Source: Geobacillus thermocatenulatus
Lineage (GTDB): Bacteria; Bacillota; Bacilli; Bacillales; Anoxybacillaceae
Reading direction: 5' to 3'
Assembly (NCBI RefSeq): GCF_002217655.1
Contig: NZ_NEWK01000001.1
Coordinates: 940,001 to 1,004,000 of the forward strand
DNA length: 64,000 bases
Part shown: positions 1-8,858 of the stretch, in pieces
Layout of the letters: each line of letters starts with the position of its first letter
Numbering within the stretch: the stretch's first letter is position 1
Notes under the pieces: generated by a model
What the model saw: only the letters and a program-made list of their open reading frames with translations
What the model was told of the DNA's origin: nothing
Databases searched by the model: none
Made by a program: the position numbers and the translations under genes

Positions 1-566
1 CAGCGCTCGCCATGGGCTGCGACAAAGCGGTGCTCATCAACATTGACGATGATGTCGAAGAACAAGACCAATATACGACGGCGAAAGTGCTCGCTGAATA
101 CTTAAAAGACAAAAACCCGGACTTGATTTTAGCCGGCAACGTCGCCATTGACGGCGGCTCCGGCCAAGTCGGCCCGCGCGTCGCCGAACTGCTTGGCATT
201 CCGTATGTGACGACGATCACGAAGCTCGACATTGCCGACGGCGGCAACGTGACGGTCGTGCGCGACGTCGAGGGGGATGAGGAAATCATCGAAACGTCGC
301 TGCCGCTCCTTGTCACGGCTCAACAAGGACTGAATGAACCGCGCTATCCGTCGCTGCCGGGCATTATGAAGGCGAAGAAAAAGCCGCTTGACGAGTTAGA
401 GCTTGACGACCTAGATCTTGATGAAGAGGATGTCGAAGCAAAAACGAAAACGATTGAAGTGTTCTTGCCGCCGAAGCGCGAAGCGGGCAAAATTTTGCAA
501 GGCGAGATCACCGATCAAGTGAAGGAACTCGTTCAGCTGCTTCGCTCCGAAGCGAAAGTGGTATAA
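1..566 (+). CDS. etfB: Electron transfer flavoprotein beta subunit (5' truncated by window edge)
   Basis: This is the C-terminal ~187 codons of EtfB; the open frame runs through base 3 to the window edge, so roughly 70 N-terminal residues (compared with ~257 in the family) lie outside. EtfB pairs with EtfA to carry electrons from acyl-CoA dehydrogenases to the quinone pool and binds AMP. Visible family sequence includes ALAMGCDKAVLI, LAGNVAIDGGSGQVGPR and LPGIMKAKKKP. It is followed 64 bases later by etfA, as in the Bacillus fatty-acid degradation operon. The first ATG at 12 is internal, not the real start. Confidence 0.95.
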   Translation, partial: ALAMGCDKAVLINIDDDVEEQDQYTTAKVLAEYLKDKNPDLILAGNVAIDGGSGQVGPRVAELLGIPYVTTITKLDIADGGNVTVVRDVEGDEEIIETSLPLLVTAQQGLNEPRYPSLPGIMKAKKKPLDELELDDLDLDEEDVEAKTKTIEVFLPPKREAGKILQGEITDQVKELVQLLRSEAKVV

Positions 567-630
567 GCCGGACCGTCGTCGGCGTTCGGATGAAAAACAA
601 CGGGGAATCAAAGGATAGGGGGACTGAAAC

Positions 631-1608
631 ATGGCACGCAAAGTATTGACATTGGCGGAAGTACGGGACGGATCGCTGCGAAACGTTTCCTTTGAAGCCA
701 TTGCAGCAGCTAAAACGATCGCCGAAGGCGGGGAAGTCGTCTCGGTGCTTGTCGGCGACCAAGTGCAGGCGCATGCGAATGAACTCATTTTCCGCGGGGC
801 GGATCGAGTCGTGGTCGTCGAACATCCAAATTTGAAGTTTTATACGTCGGACGGCTATTCGCAAGCGTTAAAAGCAGTCATTGACAAAGAACAGCCGGAA
901 GGGATCGTCTTCGGCCATACGGCGCTTGGCAAAGACTTGTCGCCGAAGCTCGCCATCAAATTGGATGCGGGCCTTGTGTCCGACGTCATCGCCGTCGAAG
1001 AGGCGGGCGGCAACATCGTTTTCACGCGTCCGATCTACTCCGGAAAAGCGTTTGAAAAGAAAATCGTCACCAATGGCATCATCTTCGCGACCGTGCGTCC
1101 GAACAACATCGCGCCGCTTGAGCGCGACGAGTCGCGCTCAGGCAGCGTGGAAGCGCTCGCCGTCGAGATCAAAGACTTGCGCGCGATTGTCAAAGAGGTC
1201 GTCCGCAAAACGGCGGAAGGCGTCGACTTGACGGAGGCGAAAGTGATCGTTGCCGGCGGCCGCGGCGTCAAAAGCGCCGAAGGCTTTAAGCCGCTCCAAG
1301 AGCTCGCCGAAGTGTTGGGCGGTGCGGTCGGCGCTTCGCGCGGGGCGTGCGATGCCGGCTATTGCGACTACTCGCTGCAAATCGGGCAAACGGGAAAAGT
1401 CGTCACGCCGGACCTTTACATCGCCTGCGGCATCTCAGGCGCCATCCAGCATTTAGCAGGGATGTCCAACTCGAAAGTCATCGTCGCCATTAACAAAGAC
1501 CCGGAAGCCAACATCTTTAAAGTCGCGGACTACGGCATTGTCGGCGATTTGTTCGAAGTCGTTCCGCTCCTCACCGAAGAGTTCAAAAAACTGAAAGTGC
1601 ATTCGTAA
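631..1608 (+). CDS. etfA: Electron transfer flavoprotein alpha subunit
   Basis: 325 residues, the usual EtfA length. EtfA supplies the FAD site of the EtfAB heterodimer in fatty-acid beta-oxidation. The C-terminal FAD domain (about residues 200-320) is clear: [12 protein letters not shown], the [14 protein letters not shown] segment, QIGQTGKVV and [12 protein letters not shown]. The start at 631 follows a GATAGGGGGACTGAAAC ribosome site. It is co-directional with etfB and closed by a Rho-independent terminator, so etfB-etfA ends here and trxA is a separate unit. Confidence 0.97.
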   Translation: MARKVLTLAEVRDGSLRNVSFEAIAAAKTIAEGGEVVSVLVGDQVQAHANELIFRGADRVVVVEHPNLKFYTSDGYSQALKAVIDKEQPEGIVFGHTALGKDLSPKLAIKLDAGLVSDVIAVEEAGGNIVFTRPIYSGKAFEKKIVTNGIIFATVRPNNIAPLERDESRSGSVEALAVEIKDLRAIVKEVVRKTAEGVDLTEAKVIVAGGRGVKSAEGFKPLQELAEVLGGAVGASRGACDAGYCDYSLQIGQTGKVVTPDLYIACGISGAIQHLAGMSNSKVIVAINKDPEANIFKVADYGIVGDLFEVVPLLTEEFKKLKVHS

Positions 1609-1615
1609 TGAACAA

Positions 1616-1643
1616 CACGGGCGGCTTGATCCGCCCGTTTTTT
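1616..1643 (+). terminator. Rho-independent terminator after etfA
   Basis: Inverted repeat ACGGGCGG/CCGCCCGT with loop CTTGAT followed by six T residues, 8 bases after the etfA stop. Confidence 0.85.
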
Positions 1644-1759
1644 GACGGATAAATTCCGCGGCAAAAGCGAATAGTAGAAACGAAGCAAAACATTCGCGCC
1701 GACATGCATTCCATGGTATACTTTGCTTGCAGCATTCAATGAAGATGGGAGGGAATGAC

Positions 1760-2074
1760 ATGGCCATTGTCAATGCCACGGACCAAACGTTCGCCGCGGA
1801 AACGAAAGACGGCCTCACGCTCGTTGACTTCTGGGCGCCATGGTGCGGACCGTGCCGCATGATCGCTCCGGTGTTGGAAGAGCTTGACCGCGAAATGGGC
1901 GACAAAGTGAAAATCGTCAAAGTGAATGTCGATGAAAACCAAGAAACAGCGTCGAAGTTCGGCGTCATGAGCATCCCGACGCTGCTTCTGTTCAAAAATG
2001 GGCAGCTTGTCGACAAAGCGGTCGGCTATCAGCCGAAAGAGGCGCTTGTGGAGTTTGTGAGCAAGCATGCCTAA
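1760..2074 (+). CDS. trxA: Thioredoxin
   Basis: 104 residues, normal for thioredoxin, the cytosolic dithiol reductant recycled by TrxB. Redox motif WCGPC at residues 28-32, cis-proline in GVMSIPTLLLF, and a C-terminal amphipathic helix ending EFVSKHA. The ATG at 1760 was chosen over an upstream in-frame ATG at 1727 because it follows GATGGGAGGGA and gives the family N-terminus MAIVNATDQTF. In B. subtilis trxA is directly followed by uvrC; here uvrC lies 14.3 kb downstream. Confidence 0.97.
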   Translation: MAIVNATDQTFAAETKDGLTLVDFWAPWCGPCRMIAPVLEELDREMGDKVKIVKVNVDENQETASKFGVMSIPTLLLFKNGQLVDKAVGYQPKEALVEFVSKHA

Positions 2075-2088
2075 TATCGACGACAACA

Positions 2089-2119
2089 AATCCAGAGGGA
2101 GGAACCCTCTGGATTTTTT
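2089..2119 (+). terminator. Rho-independent terminator after trxA
   Basis: Stem ATCCAGAGGG/CCCTCTGGAT with loop AGGAA, followed by seven T residues. Confidence 0.9.
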
Positions 2120-2139
2120 TGATGACCTCAAAAAAATGA

Positions 2140-2168
2140 TTGACAGCAGGAAACATTTTCTTTATATT
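2140..2168 (+). promoter_or_regulatory. Sigma-A promoter of the ssu operon
   Basis: Perfect -35 TTGACA (2140-2145), 17-base spacer, -10 TATATT (2163-2168). The 5' untranslated region to ssuA is about 135 bases. Confidence 0.75.
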
Positions 2169-2177
2169 AATAACCAA

Positions 2178-2204
2178 CAATTCCTATTTGTTATATAGGA
2201 ATTG
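2178..2204. promoter_or_regulatory. Perfect 10-bp inverted repeat, candidate operator for sulfur control
   Basis: CAATTCCTAT and ATAGGAATTG form a perfect inverted repeat with a 7-base loop, starting 10 bases after the -10 box, so it sits over the transcript start of the ssu operon. The ATAGGAATT half resembles what I recall of sites of the Rrf2 regulator CymR, which controls sulfur genes in Bacillus; that assignment is inference. With an A/T-rich stem and no T-run it does not look like a terminator. Confidence 0.5.
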
Positions 2205-2310
2205 CGTATTCATTATTCATAGTTTTTCTATCTTTATAGTTTTATTTTTTAGGGGGGATGCCGCTTCGCTTTATTCCGCCGCTAGTCAAGGAGGAAAACG
2301 AGGAGGGACA

Positions 2311-3315
2311 ATGATGGGTCAATGGTTGAAACAGAAGAAAGCATTATGGATACTAGTCATCGCCTTTTTTCTATGGATGGTCTCTGGATGCGACGGACAT
2401 AGCAGGAAGGAAGACAAAGGATCTGCATTGCCGCGAAAAGAGGGAGCAAGCGAGGTCATTCGCATCGGCTATCAAAAATATGGCACGCTCAATATGCTAA
2501 AGGCGCGCGGGGATTTGGAAAAACGATTGAAAAAGTTAGGATATACGGTGCAATGGTCGCTGTTTCCTGGAGGGCCTCAGCTGCTTGAGGCCATGAACGC
2601 GGGTAGCTTGGATTTTGGCCATACAGGTGAAGCGCCGCCTGTGTTTGCCCAAGCGGCTGGAACACCTCTTTTGTATGTGGCGACCACGCCGCCGAATCCG
2701 GCAGCGGAGGCGATTTTAGTCCGGAAAGATTCTCCAATTCGCACGATCGCGGACTTGAAAGGAAAAAAAGTGGCGTTGAATAAAGGGTCGAACGTTCACT
2801 ATTTGCTTGTTCAAGCATTGGAAAAAGCAGGATTGAAGCTTTCTGACATCCGGCCGGTTTATTTGCCGCCCGCGGATGCGCGCGCCGCATTTGAGCAAGG
2901 AAGCGTCGATGCGTGGGTCATTTGGGATCCGTTCTACGCCGCGGCGGAGCAAGGCGGAAAGGCGCGTGTCATAGCAGACGGGCAAGGATTGGCGGCCAAC
3001 CGGGAGTTTTTCTTTGCTTCTCGATCGTTTGCGGAAAAGCATGCGGATGTTGTCAACATCATTTTGGAAGAACTGAAGAAGGTCGATCGCTGGGCAAGCA
3101 GTGATCCGAAAGGAGTAGCCGCGTTTTTGGCTCCGGAGCTTGGCATTGATGAACAGGCGCTGGAGACGGCAGCCAAACGGCGCACATACAGCATTGAGCC
3201 GATCACCGATGAAGTCGTGGCTCAACAGCAGCAAATCGCTGATCAATTTTATCGGTTAGGGCTGCTGCCAAAGAAAATAGACGTGAAAGAGGCAGTTTGG
3301 CGTGAAGGGAAATGA
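2311..3315 (+). CDS. ssuA: Aliphatic sulfonate ABC transporter substrate-binding lipoprotein
   Basis: About 334 residues. The N-terminus is a lipoprotein signal: charged WLKQKK, a hydrophobic stretch, then lipobox VSGC near residue 29. It is followed by an SsuA/NMT1-type periplasmic binding fold (IRIGYQKYGTLNMLKARG, LNAGS-like LEAMNAGSLDFGHTGEAP, then LKGKKVALNKGSNVHYLL). It captures alkanesulfonates and delivers them to SsuC-SsuB. AGGAGGG precedes two adjacent ATGs (2311, 2314); 2314 has the better spacing, so the true start may be one codon later. The 391-residue upstream extension of this frame is not credible because it precedes the ribosome site. A degraded paralogue lies at 5117. Confidence 0.9.
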   Translation: MMGQWLKQKKALWILVIAFFLWMVSGCDGHSRKEDKGSALPRKEGASEVIRIGYQKYGTLNMLKARGDLEKRLKKLGYTVQWSLFPGGPQLLEAMNAGSLDFGHTGEAPPVFAQAAGTPLLYVATTPPNPAAEAILVRKDSPIRTIADLKGKKVALNKGSNVHYLLVQALEKAGLKLSDIRPVYLPPADARAAFEQGSVDAWVIWDPFYAAAEQGGKARVIADGQGLAANREFFFASRSFAEKHADVVNIILEELKKVDRWASSDPKGVAAFLAPELGIDEQALETAAKRRTYSIEPITDEVVAQQQQIADQFYRLGLLPKKIDVKEAVWREGK

Positions 3316-3474
3316 AGAAATGCGCACAAGAGTGACGAGAGGCTGAATGTATGATGGAAAGCCGGTCTGCCTCTTTGACAACATGATCGTGGTTAGGTTC
3401 GAATGCGCCATCCAACAGGCTGAAAGGGCAGGCAACGTTCGGACGAGAATTGATGGAAAGGAGTGGAAAATGAA

Positions 3475-4260
3475 ATGAAATTATCAAGGTGGACGGGATG
3501 GGCTGGGGGGAAGGCTGTGCCCTGGGCGCTGCCGATCGGTTTACTCGCTGCATGGCAAGCGGCAGCGGCAGCTGGTTGGCTGTCTTCGCGAGTGTTGCCG
3601 GCGCCGACTGATGTGATTGTTGCGGCGTGGAATCTCGCTTCCAACGGAGAATTATGGAAACATTTGTCCGTCAGTTTTTGGAGAGCGCTGACTGGCTTTG
3701 CCATCGGCGGATCGATCGGATTTCTTCTCGGCTTGCTGAATGGAGTGTTTCGCCCGGCTGAGCGATTGTTAGACACATCGATCCAGATGATTCGCAATAT
3801 TCCGCATTTAGCATTGATCCCGCTCGTTATCTTATGGTTTGGCATTGGAGAGGAGGCGAAAGTGTTTCTTGTCGCGTTGGGCGTGCTGTTCCCGATGTAT
3901 GTCAACACCTTGCACGGCATCCGCAATGTCGATGCCGGTTTACTTGAAATGGGGCGCGTCTATGGGCTTGGACCATGGCAACTGTTTTGGCGCATTTGGC
4001 TGCCTGGTGCGTTGCCTTCGATTTTAGTTGGATTGCGCTATGCCCTTGGCATTATGTGGCTGACGCTCATCGTCGCGGAAACGATCGCCGCCGACCGCGG
4101 CATTGGATATTTGGCCATGAATGCGCGCGAGTTTATGCAGACCGATGTCGTTGTTTTCAGCATTTTGCTTTACGCGCTGTTCGGCAAGCTGGCCGACAGC
4201 ATCGCCCGTTTTCTAGAAAGAAGATGGCTTCGTTGGAACGTCAATTATCAGCATATATGA
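3475..4260 (+). CDS. ssuC: Aliphatic sulfonate ABC transporter permease
   Basis: 261 residues with about six membrane helices and a BPD-type permease core. The EAA loop that contacts the ATPase is at roughly residues 158-181 (EMGRVYGLGPWQLFWRI, then LPGALPS). It forms the membrane channel for sulfonates. ATG 3475 follows AAAGGAG; an alternative GTG at 3463 in the same frame would add four residues but overlaps the ribosome site. It lies 159 bases after ssuA; that gap shows no terminator or riboswitch. The order ssuA-ssuC-ssuB differs from the B. subtilis ssuB-A-C-D order. Confidence 0.92.
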   Translation: MKLSRWTGWAGGKAVPWALPIGLLAAWQAAAAAGWLSSRVLPAPTDVIVAAWNLASNGELWKHLSVSFWRALTGFAIGGSIGFLLGLLNGVFRPAERLLDTSIQMIRNIPHLALIPLVILWFGIGEEAKVFLVALGVLFPMYVNTLHGIRNVDAGLLEMGRVYGLGPWQLFWRIWLPGALPSILVGLRYALGIMWLTLIVAETIAADRGIGYLAMNAREFMQTDVVVFSILLYALFGKLADSIARFLERRWLRWNVNYQHI

Positions 4261-4337
4261 AAATCGGCAAACGATGTCAAGCGCTTCAACAAATGTCCAT
4301 AAGGCTTGGAAACGAATGTTGGAAGGAGGATTAATGA

Positions 4338-5120
4338 ATGGGACCGGGACGAGGGGCGGAGTTGGTTTTGGAACAAGTGGGAAAACAGTTTGGGGACAAA
4401 CACGCGCTGCGCCGCGTCAATTTGGCGGTGAAGAGGGGAGAGTTTGTCGCCATCATTGGCCGCAGCGGATGCGGCAAAAGCACCCTGTTGCGCTTGGCCG
4501 CCGGATTGGAGGAGCCGACGTCCGGCCGGATCTTGGTGGATGGGGAGGAGCTGCGAGGGCTCAACGAGAAGGCGCGTGTCATGTTTCAGGACGCCCGCTT
4601 GCTGCCGTGGCGGCGCGTCATGGATAACGTCGGGCTCGGATTGAAAGGGGAATGGGAGCCGAAAGCGCTGGAGGCGCTCGAGCAAGTAGGGCTGGCTGAC
4701 CGTGCGGACGATTGGCCGGCCGTGTTGTCAGGAGGACAGCGCCAGCGCGTGGCCCTTGCCCGCGCCCTCATCAGCCGACCTCAGCTATTGTTGCTCGATG
4801 AACCGCTGGGAGCTCTTGATGCGCTCACTCGGATTGACATGCAGCGTCTCATTGAACAGCTTTGGCTTGAACAGAAATTTACCGCTTTGCTCGTTACGCA
4901 CGATGTCGATGAAGCGGTGATGCTCGCTGATCGTATCGTCCTCATTGAGGACGGAGCATGCGCGCTTGATGTGCCTGTGCGTCTGCCGCGGCCGCGCCAG
5001 CGCGGCGATGCTGCTTTCGCTGATTTGGTGGACGCGATTTTGCGCCGCATTTTAGGCGGAGAAACAGACGAGAATGCGGCTGTTTCCCTTTCTGTCGGTG
5101 AGAAAAGGAGGGCGTTATGA
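4338..5120 (+). CDS. ssuB: Aliphatic sulfonate ABC transporter ATP-binding protein
   Basis: 260 residues with all ABC ATPase motifs: Walker [10 protein letters not shown] (residues 41-49), Q-loop [10 protein letters not shown] (typical of the SsuB/TauB group), signature LSGGQRQR, Walker [14 protein letters not shown]-loop VTHDVDEA. It energises sulfonate import by SsuC. AAGGAGGA lies 8 bases before the ATG. Its stop overlaps the ATG of the broken second ssuA (ATGA), so the two were once translationally coupled. Confidence 0.94.
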   Translation: MGPGRGAELVLEQVGKQFGDKHALRRVNLAVKRGEFVAIIGRSGCGKSTLLRLAAGLEEPTSGRILVDGEELRGLNEKARVMFQDARLLPWRRVMDNVGLGLKGEWEPKALEALEQVGLADRADDWPAVLSGGQRQRVALARALISRPQLLLLDEPLGALDALTRIDMQRLIEQLWLEQKFTALLVTHDVDEAVMLADRIVLIEDGACALDVPVRLPRPRQRGDAAFADLVDAILRRILGGETDENAAVSLSVGEKRRAL

Positions 5121-5660
5121 TGAGAAACCGGATTGTTGTCTCCCTTTTCTGCGCGTTTTTGTTTCTCATGTCGGCGGCTTGCGGTCGGAATGAGTCATCT
5201 TCTTCCGCTTCTTCCGTTTCAAAACAGGAATGGCCGAGCGAATTGCACATCGGCTACCAAAAATCGTCGTTTTCTTTATTTTTAAAAGAGAAAGGATACT
5301 TGGAAAAACAATTGCAAAAGCATGGCACTCGGGCTTCCAAAACAATATGGATTTATCGTAGGACGGAAGGAGTATGTGAAACAGTATCCCGATGCAGTTC
5401 AGACGGTCATAGATCAATTGAACAAAGTTCATCAAGAAATTCACTCTTCTCCTGAGGAAGCAGCCCAACTGCTTGCGAAGGAAACAAAAATTGGAACAGA
5501 AATTTGGAAACGAACGTTGAGTCGAAGAGGGTATGGAGTGTTTCCGCTGACGAAGGAGGTGGTCGACGCCCAGCAACGCATTGCGGATCGTTTTTATGAG
5601 GTCGGGTTGATTCCAAAACGAATCGAGGTGAAAGATGCTGTGGCCGTCATAAAACAATGA
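5117..5660 (+). pseudogene. Decayed second sulfonate-binding protein (ssuA-like) with internal deletion and frameshift
   Basis: The first ~70 codons read in one frame: a lipoprotein signal with lipobox MSAAC, then ELHIGYQKSSFSLF and KGYLEKQLQKHG, matching the SsuA N-terminus. The remainder reads in another frame from about 5322: LPKQYGFIVGRKEYV onward, ending RFYEVGLIPKRIEVKDAV, matching the SsuA C-terminus (compare FYRLGLLPKKIDVKEAV at 3.3 kb). Roughly 160-170 central residues are missing at the junction near 5318-5340. The product cannot bind ligand. The start overlaps the ssuB stop, so an intact ancestor was the fourth operon gene. Confidence 0.85.
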
Positions 5661-5804
5661 CAAGGACATCAAGCTGTCACAGCCGTTCATGAACACAAGC
5701 CGTTCTGTTAAACGATGGGCGTTGTAGACCTCTTTTGAGCAATGCATTGCCGAAACAAGCGATGTCCAGGACGATGGGGCCAAAAAGAATGTGGAGGGAA
5801 TCAC

Positions 5805-6335
5805 ATGACAACGGTGGCCATTATTTCTGGAAGTCCGTCGCGCGCCTCGAAAACGAATCGAGTGGCCGAATGGGTGAGCGAGCAATTGCAACAGATCGGC
5901 CACACGGTATATGTCATCCGATTGCGCGATTTGCCGGCGGAAGATTTGCTTTATGCGCATTCATCAAGCGATTCGATTGTGAAAACACACGATTGGATCC
6001 GCCAGTCACGAGTGGTGGTTGTACTAAGTCCAGTGTATAAGGGAAGTTACACCGGCATTTTAAAAGCGTATTTGGATTTGCTGCCGGAAAAGGCGTTTTC
6101 TGGGAAGCTGGTTGTGCCGATTGTTACGGGAGGGACTATTGCTCATCTGTTGGCTCTCGAATATGCGCTCAAACCGATTTTCTCCATTTTGGGAGCGCGG
6201 GAAATCTTGCATGGCGTCTTTATTTTGGATTGGACATTGGGGCATGATGACGAAGGCCGCCTTGTTTTTTCTGACGATTTGTTGTCGAGGATGGAAGAGG
6301 TGATTCATTCCATTTCCCATGGCTCTGAAAAATGA
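5805..6335 (+). CDS. ssuE: NAD(P)H-dependent FMN reductase of the sulfonate pathway (SsuE-like)
   Basis: 176 residues with the flavodoxin-like fold of the NADPH-dependent FMN reductase family: AIISGSPSRASKTN phosphate-binding loop at residues 5-18, LSPVYKGSYTGILKAYLD, IVTGGTIAH. It supplies FMNH2 to SsuD. ATG 5805 follows GTGGAGGGA; the longer frame from 5742 lacks a ribosome site. It sits directly upstream of ssuD with a 24-base gap, which supports the SsuE role over other FMN reductases such as azoreductase-like proteins. Confidence 0.88.
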   Translation: MTTVAIISGSPSRASKTNRVAEWVSEQLQQIGHTVYVIRLRDLPAEDLLYAHSSSDSIVKTHDWIRQSRVVVVLSPVYKGSYTGILKAYLDLLPEKAFSGKLVVPIVTGGTIAHLLALEYALKPIFSILGAREILHGVFILDWTLGHDDEGRLVFSDDLLSRMEEVIHSISHGSEK

Positions 6336-6359
6336 TCATGAGATAAGGAGGAAAGCAGT

Positions 6360-7478
6360 ATGAAAGTTCTTTGGTTTATTCCTTCTCATGGCGACGGACG
6401 GTATTTAGGGACGGCAAAAGGCGGCCGCTCGCCGGAATACAGCTATTTCAAACAAGTGGCCCAAGCGGCTGACCGATTGGGATACGAAGGGGTGCTCATT
6501 CCAACGGGAAAATCGTGCGAAGATCCATGGCTGTTGGCGGCAGCGCTGGCGGCGGAAACGAAGCGATTGCGTTTTCTTGTCGCTGTTCGCCCAGGATTGA
6601 TGACGCCAACATTGGCGGCGCGTATGGCCTCCACCTTCGATCGCATTTCCGATGGCCGTCTGCTTGTGAATGTCGTCGCCGGCGGCGATCCCGTTGAGTT
6701 GGCGGGGGATGGGCTGTTTTTGTCGCATGACGAACGGTATGAAGCGACGGATGAGTTTTTGACGATTTGGCGCCGATTGCTTGAAGGGGAAGAAGTGACG
6801 TTTGCAGGAAAGCACGTGTCAGTCAAAGGGGCGAAATTGTTGTTCCCGGCTGTGCAAAAACCGTATCCGCGCCTCTTTTTTGGCGGATCGTCCGATGCCG
6901 GGCAACAGGTTGCCGCCCGCCATGCGGACGTCTACTTGACTTGGGGGGAGCCGCCTAGACAGGTGAAAGAAAAAATAGAGCGGGTCAAGGAACTCGCTCG
7001 CCAAGAAGGAAGGGAAATGGAATTTGGCATTCGTCTCCACATTATTGTTCGCGAAACAGAAAAAGAAGCGTGGAAAGCGGCAGAGCGGTTGATTCAGCAT
7101 GTAGATGGCCGGACGATTGAAGAGGCGCAGCGGGTGTTTGCCCGCTACGATTCCGTCGGGCAGCAACGGATGCGCGAGTTGCACAGGGGGAGGAAAGAGT
7201 CGTTGGAGATCAGCCCGAACCTTTGGGCGGGGATCGGGCTCGTGCGTGGCGGCGCGGGCACCGCACTGGTCGGCGATCCGGAAACAGTCGCTGAGCGTCT
7301 CCATGAATACGAGCAGCTTGGCATCCGCTACTTCATTTTATCGGGGTATCCGCATTTGGAAGAGGCGTATCGCGTGGCGGAATTGCTATTCCCGCTGTTG
7401 TCATTGGATGTTCCTTCTTCTTCCATTCGCGGCGAGGTGGTAGGTCACGAGTTTTTTCCAAATGTGATTAAGGTGTGA
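6360..7478 (+). CDS. ssuD: FMNH2-dependent alkanesulfonate monooxygenase
   Basis: 372 residues, a bacterial luciferase-like TIM barrel that cleaves C1-and-longer alkanesulfonates to aldehyde and sulfite using FMNH2 and O2. Family landmarks are visible: [17 protein letters not shown] at the N-terminus, the conserved Cys in GKSCEDPW (residue 53, equivalent to E. coli Cys54), [10 protein letters not shown] and [25 protein letters not shown] before ATG 6360. It is the last gene of the ssu cluster and is closed by a strong terminator. Confidence 0.95.
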   Translation: MKVLWFIPSHGDGRYLGTAKGGRSPEYSYFKQVAQAADRLGYEGVLIPTGKSCEDPWLLAAALAAETKRLRFLVAVRPGLMTPTLAARMASTFDRISDGRLLVNVVAGGDPVELAGDGLFLSHDERYEATDEFLTIWRRLLEGEEVTFAGKHVSVKGAKLLFPAVQKPYPRLFFGGSSDAGQQVAARHADVYLTWGEPPRQVKEKIERVKELARQEGREMEFGIRLHIIVRETEKEAWKAAERLIQHVDGRTIEEAQRVFARYDSVGQQRMRELHRGRKESLEISPNLWAGIGLVRGGAGTALVGDPETVAERLHEYEQLGIRYFILSGYPHLEEAYRVAELLFPLLSLDVPSSSIRGEVVGHEFFPNVIKV

Positions 7479-7485
7479 TCGGTTC

Positions 7486-7524
7486 TAAAAAAGGGGATGC
7501 GCTGTGCACATCCCCCTTTTTTAT
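7486..7524 (+). terminator. Rho-independent terminator after ssuD
   Basis: AAAAAAGGGGATG/CATCCCCCTTTTTT hairpin with loop around CGCTGTGCA, ending in a long T/A-T tract. Confidence 0.88.
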
Positions 7525-7530
7525 TTTTGA

Positions 7531-7560
7531 TTGACATTGAAATTCATGTTCTCTTATAAT
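7531..7560 (+). promoter_or_regulatory. Consensus sigma-A promoter of the iron lipoprotein gene
   Basis: -35 TTGACA (7531-7536) and -10 TATAAT (7555-7560), both perfect, 18-base spacer. The start point would fall near 7567, just before the Fur box. Confidence 0.8.
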
Positions 7561-7570
7561 CATGCTTGTG

Positions 7571-7585
7571 TGATATTGATTATCA
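7571..7585. promoter_or_regulatory. Fur box upstream of the iron lipoprotein gene
   Basis: TGATATT-G-ATTATCA matches the 7-1-7 Bacillus Fur consensus TGATAATNATTATCA with one mismatch and lies just downstream of the -10 box, so bound Fur-Fe would block initiation or escape. Zur or PerR boxes have related shapes; iron control is favoured by the FTR1 gene nearby. Confidence 0.75.
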
Positions 7586-7614
7586 TTTTTAGTGGGTGTG
7601 TGGGGGGATCGATC

Positions 7615-8820
7615 ATGTCATGGAAATGGAAGTGGCTCGCTATATTCGCCGCCGCGGCGTTGGCGCTTGGCGCGTGCGGCCAGAGCAAGCAGACGGCGGG
7701 AACAGAAAAAGAAAGCAGCAACCAAACGGCTGTGGAGAAACAAGAAAAGCCGAACGAGGAAGAGAAGGCGGAGAATGAGAAAGAAGAAGCGGAAGTCGAT
7801 TATGCCGCCGCCTTCAGCGAAGCGCTGGCAGAGCTTGAGAAAGCGAAACAAGGCGGAGCGGTCGACTTCGGCAAAGTGGAGAACATCTACAAAGAAAAGC
7901 TGCAGCCGCTTGTACAAAAACGTGACGCGGAATTTGAAGATACGCTTGACCAGCATATTACCACCGCGTTGACGGCCGGCAAAGACGGGTCGCTTGAGCC
8001 GTTGGTTGTCAAGCAAATTTTTGACAAACTGATGCAAAAAGTGTTTTACACGACGATCAAACATGAGTTTACCGAAGCAGAAGAGCATTGGGCCAATAAG
8101 GAAGAAGTAAAGGAAGAGCTTGAGGAAGCGAAGGCATTTTACGCGATTTTGCAGTCGACCGTGGAAAAGCGCGATGCGGCTTACGGAACGAAGTTGGTTG
8201 ACGCGATCAACGGGGCGTTTGCCCAACTGGAGCAAGCGGTGCAAAACGATGATGCGCTCTCATTTGCCCTCGGCAAGCAAGTCGTGGACAAAACATTGAT
8301 GAAAACATTCTATTTAGCGAGCGGAGCGCTGCCGCACGGTTATGCAGCGAAGGCGGCAGCCGAGGCGAAAGAAAACGGGGAAGACGCGAAAGTGGAACAG
8401 GCGGAAGGCTGGGCGTTTTATCAATCCGTCTATCCGTATATGAAACGGCATGCTGCGGAGGAGGCGGACTACATTTTGAAACAGTTTGACCTGCAAACCG
8501 ATGTCAAAACGCTCGATCCGAAAGCGGTGAACCATGCGTTCGTGCGCGGATGGGCGAAAGTGGCGCTTCACGAATATGAAGAAAGCAAAGAAAATTGGGG
8601 GCAAGACAAGTCGGTGATCACCGCCTTAGAAGGCGCGCTCTTTATTAACATGATCGAACAGGATATCAAAACGCTGCTCGGCGACAAAGCATACACCGAC
8701 TTGAACGAACAGGCGACACGCTACCTAGAGGCGGCAAAGGCAAAAAACAAAGCTGAGGGTGACAAATGGCTGCCGCAAATTGAAGCCGCCCTGCAACAAG
8801 TGATCGAAAAAGCGAAATAA
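7615..8820 (+). CDS. Fur-controlled lipoprotein with three helical repeats, likely FTR1-associated iron-binding partner
   Basis: 401 residues. Lipobox LGAC gives a mature Cys21, followed by an acidic, low-complexity linker (residues 30-62, rich in K/E/N/Q). The rest is about three all-helical repeats starting near residues 90, 174 and 267, with the pattern FYxxLxxxVxKRDAxxxxxL (YKEKLQPLVQKRDAEF; FYAILQSTVEKRDAAY; FYQSVYPYMKRHAAEE). The same pattern occurs in the FTR1 partner at 13207 (TYEALSPIIQGKDAAL). I do not see a clear EfeO M75 HxxE site. ATG 7615 follows GGGGGA; longer upstream forms overlap the promoter. The iron-uptake role is inferred from the Fur box, lipid anchor and shared repeats; I cannot name the family with certainty. 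Confidence 0.7.
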   Translation: MSWKWKWLAIFAAAALALGACGQSKQTAGTEKESSNQTAVEKQEKPNEEEKAENEKEEAEVDYAAAFSEALAELEKAKQGGAVDFGKVENIYKEKLQPLVQKRDAEFEDTLDQHITTALTAGKDGSLEPLVVKQIFDKLMQKVFYTTIKHEFTEAEEHWANKEEVKEELEEAKAFYAILQSTVEKRDAAYGTKLVDAINGAFAQLEQAVQNDDALSFALGKQVVDKTLMKTFYLASGALPHGYAAKAAAEAKENGEDAKVEQAEGWAFYQSVYPYMKRHAAEEADYILKQFDLQTDVKTLDPKAVNHAFVRGWAKVALHEYEESKENWGQDKSVITALEGALFINMIEQDIKTLLGDKAYTDLNEQATRYLEAAKAKNKAEGDKWLPQIEAALQQVIEKAK

Positions 8821-8825
8821 CCTAG

Positions 8826-8858
8826 CAAACAAGGGCGTCCACAGGACGCCCTTGTTTG
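8826..8858. terminator. Perfect 15-bp hairpin after the iron lipoprotein gene
   Basis: CAAACAAGGGCGTCC and GGACGCCCTTGTTTG pair perfectly around ACA. Only TTTG follows, so intrinsic termination may be partial; the flanking AAAC/GTTTG ends could serve either direction. Confidence 0.65.

Noticed and set aside
2204-2310. SAM (S-box) or other riboswitch before ssuA
   Set aside because: No conserved S-box core or terminator hairpin is present in the leader; the only structure is the operator-like inverted repeat.
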